Under the pieces are notes generated by a model. The model searched no databases. It saw only the letters and a program-made list of their open reading frames with translations, and was not told the DNA's origin. A stretch of 64,000 bases of DNA from Acanthosoma haemorrhoidale (lineage: Eukaryota; Arthropoda; Insecta; Hemiptera; Acanthosomatidae), in the NCBI GenBank assembly GCA_930367205.1, contig OV884015.1, positions 2,852,001 through 2,916,000 on the forward strand, in the 5' to 3' direction. Positions 14,401 through 26,400 of the stretch are shown piece by piece. A program made the translations under genes and the position numbers. The stretch's first letter is position 1. Each line of letters begins with the position of its first letter.

Positions 14401-17400
14401 GGGGCAGACTGGGAACTCTATCGATAACAATTTTACTATTAATTACATACAGTCCCTGTCATCAATTATGTACGACCACTACATAAGAAATGGATCAACA
14501 GGTAGCTTTTGGAACTGAGGTTTACAGTTGATGCAGCTGACACCACAATATCCCAACACTGAAAATGGATGCTTGGCTGAAGTATTGCTGTCAAAGAGGA
14601 CCTCGGCTGCATTGTCGCTTAAAAAACTTACTGGAAACCCTTTACTCTTAAATGCAGAATATTTTACTCCTATTTGAACTGACTTAGACCTCTAGCACAA
14701 TACCGCCTAGTACTGGGAAGCCATGAGGAAGACCTATAAGAGCAGACAATTGCACGCACATCACCATCCAGCTGGACCACCGACAAAGCCTGGAACCTGC
14801 CTATTCAAGACCGCACTTTGTCATCAGCCGAGTTAACAAGACTATAGTCATATTAGTAGATGGCAACAAGTGATAACAATTTTTTTTAACTTTTGTTTTA
14901 ATTTATTTTTATCACCAATTTTTCTTTCATCCATTAACTTTTTTTATCCCATGAATCTATGCCAATTCCCCTATAAATAAGGAGTAATTCTGACTAAGGA
15001 GAAAAAAAAATAATAGAATTTTGAAATTCTGACTACAAATTCAGGGAGCAAAAATAAAATGTTGGTCCCAAATAAAACAACTCCACGAAAAGTTATGATT
15101 TTTCACCTAATCATCAATCCGCGGCAGACAAATTGAAGAAATTTATCCCCTCCTGTTTAACCACATCATACACACGGCATAGGAAGAAAGAAGGATGAAA
15201 AATCAAGAAGGCGAGAAAAAAGACAAGTACTTGAAAAACAATAGAGCGTGAGTGTTGTTCTTTTTGGGATCTCATGAGACAAAGTCCTGAATGAAGATAG
15301 TGAGTGTTGTGAAGCTTTAAAATGATTGGGCATATGAGAACAGTTAACAAAAGAGGAGTTTTCTCAAAGCAAGAAGATTGAGGTGATAGTAGTGGATTTT
15401 ACTGACCGCATGGCAGACCAAGGAGCAAACGAGGAATAAGGGAGAATTCGCCATAGGACGAAGAAAATAGAGGAAGCAATAAGAAAAGGACATAAAAAGT
15501 CGCGAATAATAATAAGGTAAAATAAAAAAGTTTGTTAATAAACCATTGTAAATTTGTCACAGACGTGCTTATATAAAAATTAAAGAAAAGTTTTGTAATT
15601 AAACAGTTTTCCTTTTGCCAGAATTCTTTTTTATATTAGCATAACCGTTAAACCTCACATAAATTTAAATATAAGCAAAATAGATAAAAATCATAACAAT
15701 ATATATATACATATATAATGTTGTGATATTTTAATATGATGATTTTTAATGGTGTTTGTTTAAATAAACTCGGAAAAAGCAAGCGTTGAAGAACGTAATA
15801 ACGATCCGTGGTTCATGCCTATGAAATTATGAACGTTTTATTGTCGTCATATTAGTTATTAATATTTATAATAAAAATAATATCATAATTAATATAAACA
15901 TTTATTTTCTAAACTACGTAAATTAAGCAAAGTATAAATATCCGAACAACCAAAGAGGCCAATAGATCAAGATGGCAACGAAAGGTCACTCTTGATCTTG
16001 GAACCGGCATGAGAGAAAATAACTCACTCTTTCATCTGGAACCGAAGAGACAGGAGGCACGCAAACCCAGGTAGCGACCCACGCTAAGGACTGGTGGTGC
16101 ATCAGAGAGAAGCGGCCCCAGACTTGCATCCGGCCACAATACGTATGGAACCACACGCTGCAGCTAAGAGGAAGACAATCCGAATCACGCAATAGAAGAC
16201 TACCATCGAAGGATACCAACACAAAGATACACTGGCCAGTATAATTACGTAAATTTAGATTTAATATTATTCTTTTATTACGTACGTAGTTTATTTGTAT
16301 ATCAATTTTTATATATTCAATGTGTGTAAATAAAACCTTTTGCCAGAAGTTTCCTAAAATTTTATTTTATTTTATAAACAGAACCTTGAGATAACGTTAA
16401 AGTTAAAAATATAAAGTTTTTAAATTATATGAAAAAATATATAATTAAAATATATACATAAATAATAAATATTTGAATAATATATATATATCCCAATATA
16501 ACTTTATTAACAGCAATCAGTGAATCAACCAATATTCGCTGTTAGTATTATTATTATATAAAATAATAAATATAATTTCAATAAATGGCATACGACAGAA
16601 GGTGAGATGGTGCGTATGGGTGGTGAATGCATCTGCGTGGGCTGAGAAGGGCCCGTAGGAACAGATGACCTGTAGGCATGCTGCATTTGCCTCGCATGGG
16701 CGACTGCTGCCATCTGCTGTTGCTGGGCAGCACTCGGCTGGCCTCCGGCACCCACCCTGTGCAGCAGTCCGTTGGGCAGAGCCTGCTGTTGATGCTGTGC
16801 CAGCTGTTGCTGAAGGGGCGGCTGCTGTTGCTGTTGTTGTTGCTGAGCTCGCATCATCTGCTGCTGGCAGCTATTCCCAGTTACTGCCTGGCGGATCACT
16901 GTAGGTTGCAGGGGAGCCTGTGGGCCATATGACACTAGCACGACCTGGTGGTTACTACTTAGCTTTGGACTCTGAAAATTATTATTTACTTACTATTACG
17001 TAGTAATATTATCGGTTCAATTTATCAAAATGTTTTTAAAAATAGTGAGCAGTTTTTGTAACTAGGTAGAATTAGAGAATTTTGATGATTTAATTAACAA
17101 ACTTAACCATTATTCAACACATATTTTAAAAATTGATGTATCAGATATGAACTGTTGGCTTTGAAGGGACTCATGCATTAGGAGGCCACACACATAGTGG
17201 ATGGCTGATTGAATCTTAGATAAAGAAAAAAAAACAACTATAAGCCTTACTGTGCTTGTATTCATTATGTTAAACCTTATGGGTTTGTGTTAGGGTTGTA
17301 TGTGGGATGGTAGAATTTATTGATCAATGAATGCATAAGGGTGGACTTGTATGGATTTTATTGGTTAGACAACAAGGCCTATAGACTCTTTTTGTCCACC

Positions 17401-20400
17401 CTTGTGTAATACTCATTTCTATGTTCTACTGTTCCTCTTGGACTTTCCTTGACCTCTTAATATAGTCAAGGATTTATTTTCATTTACTAGAGTTGTTCTT
17501 TTATGGTATCCTGTCGCAGCCTACGGTGTAACACCTTAGTTTCCTCAATGCTTTACATTTTCTTAAAAAGTATTTCCTCTCGCAGTTTACATTTAGGACA
17601 AATAAACTTCTGGGACACACTAATCAATGATATGTGTTGACTTAGTCCGCAATGTCCAGTCAAAATGCCTGTTATAATGTTAATAGTTTGCGACTGCAAT
17701 TCAATAACCATAAGTTGTTTACTTTTGAGGGTCTGTTGATGAATAGCTTGGCATGTTTACAACTGACACAGTTGGACCACTGCTTGTCCATTTTAGTCCT
17801 CATCCATAGAGGCAGATGAGGCTATAGACCCGCTCAGGACCAACACACACGCAGTGAATTGTCCTAAATCGCTGCTTAGCTAATTCATCCACACTCTCGT
17901 TCCCATCTACAATGGCCAAGTGCCCAGTATAGGTTGACATCTTTCCTTGCTGCGAAATCGTTCAGGATTCTCTTGTCTTCTCTGGTTAGGGGGCGATTAA
18001 AATGTAAACATAAAACAAATGACATTATCACTGATATGCTGTGTGAGCAGGTCATTAATGCAGCTGACTCTGTTTGGGAGTGTAAGAGTACTACAGGTTT
18101 TCGTTACAGTAAAATTTAAATGATAGAAAATAGAGGGAAAAAAGAAAAGTAAGATGGGAGATATAACTTAATGCATAAGGGATTCGGGGGAGCAGGTCTT
18201 ATTCCAATTAGGAGAAAAATATGTGTATAATTTGTGAAATGATAGCTAATGGACTATGATAAAATTATTACCAGAATCCATTTAATTGTAATTACAACAC
18301 TGCTTGAGGAGGTGGGGTATGGGGAAAGGTTTGTTTTTATTTTTTTTAGCTTTTCAATGGTTGGGGGTGTCGTTGATTGTGTAACAGTGGCCTAGGTAGG
18401 GACCGGTACCAACACCAGATAATCTGAGGGAAGAGTTCTGGCACACCCACCAGGGGAGGTCTTGGTGACCTAGCCAGCCCTGAAAGCTGGAAAAAAGAGA
18501 CAAATGTATAGGTCGTTGACCCTTACTGGTGGCCTAGTCAGGGGCTCTCTTTAAGATCGAAGGTGTGCCCCAACAGTGCATGATGTTCAGGAGAAGAGGT
18601 ATAGGTTAAGGTAGAGATAGTTTACTTAGTCTTGGAATGACTACGAATTCACACTTGGTATCTGGTAGGCGAACAACCTACATATCCCAAAGGTAAGTGT
18701 GACTGGGAGTGGCAATAAGAAAAGTTGTGGTACCACCGAAGTCGTTGTCCGCATGGAAGGAGGCCCTTCCCAGGATTCCTTGTCTAACAGGCAGAAGACA
18801 GAAGCAGTATCCATAGGGAGAATTGTGGAGGCCGTCAGTGCCGAGATTAGATCTAACTGGTAAGGAAATAGAGAGATGCAGAGGTAAGCCATGGTTCAAG
18901 TAGAGCAGGAAGCAGTTAGTGTAGCTACAAGTGACCAATTCAAAGGGGAGCCAAACAGGCTCGGAAGCAGGGGTTATTATACTAGCAAGCCCCCAGACAG
19001 CACGCACTAAACAATCAACGCTGTCCCTTTTTTTTAAAAGGATCACTTGGTTATGTTTCCTCCAGCACCCTGTCAACTAGCATCAAACTCCCTAGAGCTT
19101 AACATTTACTCAATACGAAGTATTTTACAAGTGAGTACTGTGGTAATATTAATTCACGTACATATAATAATCAGTTGAATTATAATGAATTTAGAAGTGA
19201 GTACCAAGATACTGTTAATTACTGTACATATAATAATATATTAGTTCAGAGGAGAGGGTAGCTCCTTAGTGTTTGCAGCAGTAAAGTTGCTGCAACACCA
19301 TACTAAGCTGTTAAGGAGGAAGGTTATTCATCCTTCTCCCAGCCATTGCTCAGTAATGAAAAAACAGAGTCTGGGGGCTCTAGTTGCCTGGGTTGGGGTA
19401 AATCTTATGCTGCAGGATGGGTAGATCCTGTTACATGGGCGATCACACGCGGTGTTGAATTACTTGGAGCCCCTTGTCTTGCCACTGCCTATTGGCTTAA
19501 ATTTGGCTTGTGGTTCCCATGCTAAGTTTTGGATCTCATATATCAATTATAGATAAAATGTCTAAATGTATAAAACAGTCTGGGGGCTCTAGTTGCCTGG
19601 GTTGGGGTAAATCTTATGCTGCAGGATGGGTAGATCCTGTTACATGGGCGATCACACGCGGTGTTGAATTACTTGGAGCCCCTTGTCTTGCCACTGCCTA
19701 TTGGCTTAAATTTGGCTTGTGGTTCCCATGCTAAGTTTTGGATCTCATATATCAATTATAGATAAAATGTCTAAATGTATAAAACAGTCTGGGGGCTCTA
19801 GTTGCCTGGGTTGGGGTAAATCTTATGCTGCAGGATGGGTAGATCCTGTTACATGGGCGATCACACGCGGTGTTGAATTACTTGGAGCCCCTTGTCTTGC
19901 CACTGCCTATTGGCTTAAATTTGGCTTGTGGTTCCCATGCTAAGTTTTGGATCTCATATATCAATTATAGATAAAATGTCTAAATGTATAAAACAGTCTG
20001 GGGGCTCTAGTTGCCTGGGTTGGGGTAAATCTTATGCTGCAGGATGGGTAGATCCTGTGTTACATGGGTGATCACACGCGGTGTTGAATTACTTGGAGCC
20101 CCTTGTCTTGCCACTGCCTATTGGCTTAAATTTGGCTTGTGGTTCCCATGCTAAGTTTTGGATCTCATATATCAATTATAGATAAAATGTCTAAATGTAT
20201 AAAACAGTCTGGGGGCTCTAGTTGCCTGGGTTGGGGTAAATCTTATGCTGCAGGATGGGTAGATCCTGTGTTACATGGGTGATCACACGCGGTGTTGAAT
20301 TACTTGGAGCCCCTTGTCTTGCCACTGCCTATTGGCTTAAATTTGGCTTGTGGTTCCCATGCTAAGTTTTGGATCTCATATATCAATTATAGATAAAATG

Positions 20401-23400
20401 TCTAAATGTATAAAACAGTCTGGGGGCTCTAGTTGCCTGGGTTGGGGTAAATCTTATGCTGCAGGATGGGTAGATCCTGTGTTACATGGGTGATCACACG
20501 CGGTGTTGAATTACTTGGAGCCCCTTGTCTTGCCACTGCCTATTGGCTTAAATTTGGCTTGTGGTTCCCATGCTAAGTTTTGGATCTCATATATCAATTA
20601 TAGATAAAATGTCTAAATGAATAAAATAGATAAAAAAATAAAATAAATTGATAAAATGTGGTGTGAGACATTTTTTGTAGGAAGAAGGGTTGAAATAAGG
20701 ACCTGATACTGACATACATACGTACTATGTCTAAATGTCCCCTACAAATAAATTTAAGGAAAATCTTTCTTTCATCCACTGAAGCAATATATCAAAGTGG
20801 ATATGTTGGGTATGGATTTCAAACCTAAATTTACCCTTTAACTATAAACTCACAAATTATCAACCCTCATAACATTAATTTACATTTTGAAGAAATTGTC
20901 ACCTGTCGTAAAGGAGAAACGCTGTTCGTTACGTTCTGATGAATTTGTTGTGACTGAGCATTGTTCTGATGACCAGGTGAAATTCGATCTGAAAATCAAA
21001 GTTGTTCCAAATCATTAATCAATAAATATGTTAAACTCACAAATAAGAACCGCTAAGAATAACAGTTCAGCAAGCAAATTCAAAAATTAATTTTTAATAA
21101 TTTTCCATAATCTTTTGTAACTTCATAAGAAATTTTAGTCAATTTCAAAGTATTTGATAGTATGAACGATATCAAACTGATTTGATGCTGTAAGTAAAGC
21201 CAGGGCCTATTTTTATAGGGCACTGTCCTAAATACAAATGAAAATAAATACTCTATTCAGTATGGCTGCAAAATAAGCCATTAATGTTGTCCAATGACTA
21301 TAGTGGTCAATACAACTATGAATATTTTCAAGAATTGTAATGAGACTGTTAAAAGGACTCAATTTAGATCACCAACATTCTTATATCGCAATAACAAGCC
21401 TACGTTCCTAATCAAATAAACCAAAACAATAGTACTAAATCTTTGTCAACCCTTCAGCTGCAAAAATGAGGCAGGACATCGTTTAACTCAGCGCTGTGAT
21501 GCCCATTATGTACTGCGCTCTATACAGCCACCTATCCTCCAATTTGTATCCTGGCTTCAGTTAGTCAATGTAGACAGCCTCTTTTCTTGTAAGTTATGAA
21601 ATATCTGCCAACTCATCCCCTCAGGGCTAACAAAACAAATATGAGCAATGTCAAAAGAGAAGGGGTGTATACCAAGCAGTAAAAACCATCAACCCTAGCT
21701 GCTCTTTTCATGATTAGATTAATTCTAAAATCAATGCAATGACAGTGCCAATGCCATTGGCTTCCAGCTTTATATAAAGCTTTAAAAAATGATCACATGG
21801 TATTGCTAGTGGGTTTGCTAAAGTAGCACATAGTAATCACACAATATATTTGTTTCCTAACAGAAATAGTACTTAGCTCAGCAGTATCCCTACTTAAGCA
21901 CCTCAAGTACCAACCACTGATTTTCCTATGTAACCTGAAGTCAAAGTATTACTATTTCTATCATAATTGTCAATAGCAATTTTGTTTTGCTATAGACAAC
22001 CTTACCAGGAGATTATACAGGCCAAACAGGTGTTTTGATGGCCAAGTACAAGTATTTGGAACTGATTTCATAATAATTTGATGCCCTGAATTCAAATATA
22101 GCATTAGTTTTTGGCTAGGAGCTCAAATTCATGAATGAAGTCATCAATGAAATCAACTAGTCACTGAACACCTTGGAAGCTTCTTTTCTGTGATATTCTT
22201 GAATGCATTTTGGAACAGTCCCTTTTTGAACTCCAGCAGTAATCTGCCATGATGTGCTTATCCCAGGTGAAATCTTTCACCTTGTTCCTCAATGGTGTCT
22301 TTTAAATTTTCAGGAAAACGGTCTAACTTTCTGTGTAAATAGTGCACCTTAATACTCATGTTAAACCCAAGGGATCTGAAACTGTTAAGCAGCTTGTTTA
22401 CCAGTTCAATATAGTTTCCAGCTTTGAGTTTGCCCAGAGAATTTCCAATAACTGCAACAAATGAAGCCCAAGCTTTTCGCTCAGCCCCATTCATTGAATA
22501 TACAATGACAAAATCCTTAATGAGTTGTCTTATTTGTGGGCTGACAAATATTCCTGCTTTAATATTTTCCACATTCAACTAAGACATATTCCCCTATATA
22601 TGCAAAGCCTGGTCCATTCTTATCAAGAGCCTTTACAAACTGCTTCATAAGGCCCAGCTTTATATGCAGTTGAGGAAAGATGATTTTTTCTTGTTCAACT
22701 AATAAATAATAATAAATGACATTCTTTTTCCCAACGTCCATCTTTTGTCTCTTAGGCCACTCTTTTCTAATCTTGTGGTGTGTTTTCTCTCAGCTATCCC
22801 AGAGGCACAAGGAGCAAAGATATTTGGTGAGGCCACTTTGCTGATCAAGGAGAAAGTTTGCCCTTTTTAAGTCCACACATATCACTCATTAATGTTCATG
22901 ATACTTAACCTTCTCCAAGACCAAAGCTGTGGTGCTATATTCTTCTTTCATTTTCGTTGAGAGCAATTGGTATTGAACCATATTTATTCCCATTGTGTAG
23001 GACACATTTCAAACGTCCCTTTGAGCTATCAATAAATAGGCGCCAATCATCTGGAAAATAGTCAGGAAGACCATGGGACTATGGGAAAAAATGTTTTTCC
23101 TGGAGGCCTCTTATTTCATGACAAAATACAAGATTGTCTTCACGAGAGAAGAAGAATACAGAAATCAATCCTTGTGTATGTGATTTAGAACTTCACGAAA
23201 TGGAGTTAGAACTGCACATTTAATGTGGAACTGCACATTAAAAAAAAACTCTGATATAAAAAAGTAGAGCATTTGATTCACATCAAACATGCACCAGTGA
23301 GGGATCTAGGTCTGGTCTGTCAGAGTGCGAGACACATGTTGTAAATAATATAAACTAAACAGAAAGACTAGATCAGTCAGATACTGAACCTCAGATTATT

Positions 23401-26400
23401 TAGGAATAGTCAAAGGAAAGGTTTTAAATACTACATTGAGATAATGGGACGGGGTCGTAACCTCAAGAAGTAGCTGTCACTTTTGGTGAGTCCTGTAATT
23501 TATTTGTACCATAAATAAAAATAGAAACTTGGCAATTGATAAAAACCATTTTGCTCTTTTCTAAACAAAAGCAAGTATAAATAATAAATATTACAAACGT
23601 TATATTATCTAGAGAACCTCTAAGAATAATTATGGGGAACCCACATTTACAGTTGGTTATCCTAGCGAGGATATGCAGGAGGTATAACAAACTTATTACT
23701 ACTAAGCTCACCTTGCCTGTACTGGGGAGGCATTGATGGTAGCCTCTGCTGCCAGGACAACTGCATTTGCTGCTGCTTCATGTTCTGCTGGTGCTGCTTG
23801 GCCTGCATCTGTTGCAGCTGCCTGTGCTGTTGGTACTCTTGCATACGCTGCTGATGTTGTTGCTGCTGCTGCTGCTGGTGTTGCTGCTGCTGCTGGTGTT
23901 GCTGCTGCTGCTGCTGCTGGTGTTGCTGGTGCTGCAGTAATTGCTGTTGCTGCTGGAGCTGGTGCTGCAGTAATTGCTGTTGCTGCTGCTGGAGCTGCTT
24001 CTGTTGTTGTTGTTGTTGTTGTTGATGCTGCTGCTGCTGCTGTTGTTGTGATTGGAGCTGCTTTTGTTGCTGTTGCAGTGTAGGCTGTACATACTGCTTA
24101 GGTTGCTCTATGACTTCTGTCTTAATTTGGACAGAAGGCGGCTGCTGTTGCTGCTGTGGCTGGGTCGGAGGCTGCAGGGTGGAATCTATACGACCCAACT
24201 GGTCAGTATAGGTAGACATAAGTGTCATGAAAACACTCTGCCAATAAACACTTGTATCAGCATCGGAAACATCTGGTGCTTCTGATAGAGCTCCAAATTT
24301 GTTTATACCTGTAGCACATTGTATGTTATTAATGTAATAAATAATTTTGCTTCATATAATAAAAACTTTTTCAATAGATAATAGTAACCTGTCTTAAGGC
24401 TGTCCATATTATCAGGCATGAATTTCAAATTTATTACATCAACAGCACTTGGGATTTTACTTTTTGTTCGGATCCTTTCCATATGATTTAACATTAAGCT
24501 GAAAAAAAAAATGAATAAAAATATAGAATAATTACAAATCTTAGACCTTTTACTGATTTTCACTCACTAATAAGGCCTAACTATAGGACCATTTTAATTG
24601 TCATCTTTGACATCATTTTGACACGGGAAGGGACAAAGTTGGACACCTTAACTCTGCTGGAGGCATTACACTGGCCTCCCTATAAATAGTGCTCGGTACA
24701 GCTTTAAAACAGACTATTGAGAAACTTACTACTTGATCAATAGTGAACATTCTAATCTAGTTCAAACAGGACAAAATATTTCTTAACCTATTTCCCACTT
24801 TACGCTTGAAACAACAGATCTCATATTATCTTAGCCTTTACTTGTTTTTATTTCCTGAGCAGTACACTAGGAAAGTACTGTGACTAATGTTTATAACACC
24901 CATACCTTTTATCTTGAATTAAAAAAAATGAGCTTAAAAAGACAGCAAATTTTGATCAACTCAAAATTTTCCCTGTTTGAAAAAGTTAGTAACTGTAATT
25001 TACGACACAATTATGGGTTTTGTTGACTGGGAAACAGTTGCGATTATGATTTTAAGGCGTTTTGTTATTATAGTCGATACAGAATCTGAAATAAATTATA
25101 CGAGGTTTGATCAAAAAGTAACTAGAATTTTTGTTTCTCTTAAATTTTTTTCAAAAAACCCATCTTAAAAATTCATCGATAACAATTTCATCCCCGTCAA
25201 AGCAATCCCTCTCAAATATAATACACTTGTGTCAGTACTTTTTCTAATCTTCGAAGCACTTTTCAAACTCACTTTACGATGTAGCTCTTAGTTCTTTCAG
25301 CAATTCTTTCTCTATCTCACAATGGTGTCAAAACAGTGTCCTTTCAAGGTTTATTTTCAACTTCGGGAACAAAAAGAAGTCACAGGGAGTCATGTCCGGC
25401 AAATAAGGTGGCTGAGGTAACACACACAGGTAACACAGTGTGTAAAAATTACGAAAAATTTTTGCGGTTGGCTCTTCACGCCGCTTCCATTGCGAAGATT
25501 GCACCTTGCTTTCCACGTCATACCCATATACCCATGTTTGGTCACCTGTTATAATGGATTTAACAAACTCTGGTTTCTTTCAGCAATTCTTTGGCGATAT
25601 CCATGCAATGTTTTTTTTGGTCGAAATTCAACAATTTTGGAACGAACTTTGCTGCCACACCACACTTCAGAAAAAAACACTTGGCATGATTCAAATGATA
25701 TATTAACTTCATCAGCAACCTCTCTAATAGTAATTCTGCGATCTTCCAGAATTATTTTCTTAACTTCTTTGATGTTTTCTTAGTCTCTTTGAAACATCCA
25801 TAATACTCATAAACTCTTGCTTTACTCATGGTAGATTCACCAAAAGCCACCTCTACATCTCTGCCTCTTCGTAACAATAAACCAATACCTTACATAATAT
25901 CGGTATCAGTCGTGAAAAACCAGGTAAGCCCAGTTTTATATCTCTCAACTTACCAGGTTTTTAACAATGACTGCACAGATATGATAGGAAAATTTTGATT
26001 TTATTTAATATCAATTAATTAATTAATTAAAGGAACTTGATTATGTTTTATGAAGTGGGCATTATTTTTTATGCTGTCAAGTCATCAAATAGAACTGCTA
26101 AGTAAAATTTAAAAGGTCAGTTTTCTGGGCCAAACACGGGACTTCAATAATAAGAAGCTAGAATTGGAGCCTTTACACAAACCAGTCAATTTATTTTTCT
26201 AGGGACTCCAATAAAGCACATAAAAACAATATTAAAAGTGAGAAAGATAAAAAAAAATCATAATGCACTTTAACACCTAAGAAAAGAGGTCATTGAAATC
26301 CTTATAACATAAATTATATATAACTCACTCTTTTGTGTAGAATATGACAGAGTCAGAGCTCTTGTACAGGACAGATTTGACAAAAGTCAAGCATAATTTC

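Noticed and set aside
14220..14890. GC-richer stretch that might be retroelement coding sequence
   Set aside because: Frames show fragments only; no motif could be matched with confidence.
16665..16932. Two plus-strand frames of about 80 codons
   Set aside because: Antisense shadows of bonus exon 11.
19510..19943. Two identical 74-codon frames in a row
   Set aside because: They repeat with the 209-bp period of the tandem array; no start context, splice structure or protein similarity.
19368..20626. CRISPR-like array
   Set aside because: Units are 209-211 bp and contiguous with no unique spacers, and the genome is eukaryotic.
23733..24285. Ala-rich (116 codons) and Leu-rich plus-strand frames and a Ser/Asn-rich minus frame
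   Set aside because: They are the other frames of the Gln-repeat exon of bonus; triplet repeats keep all six frames open.
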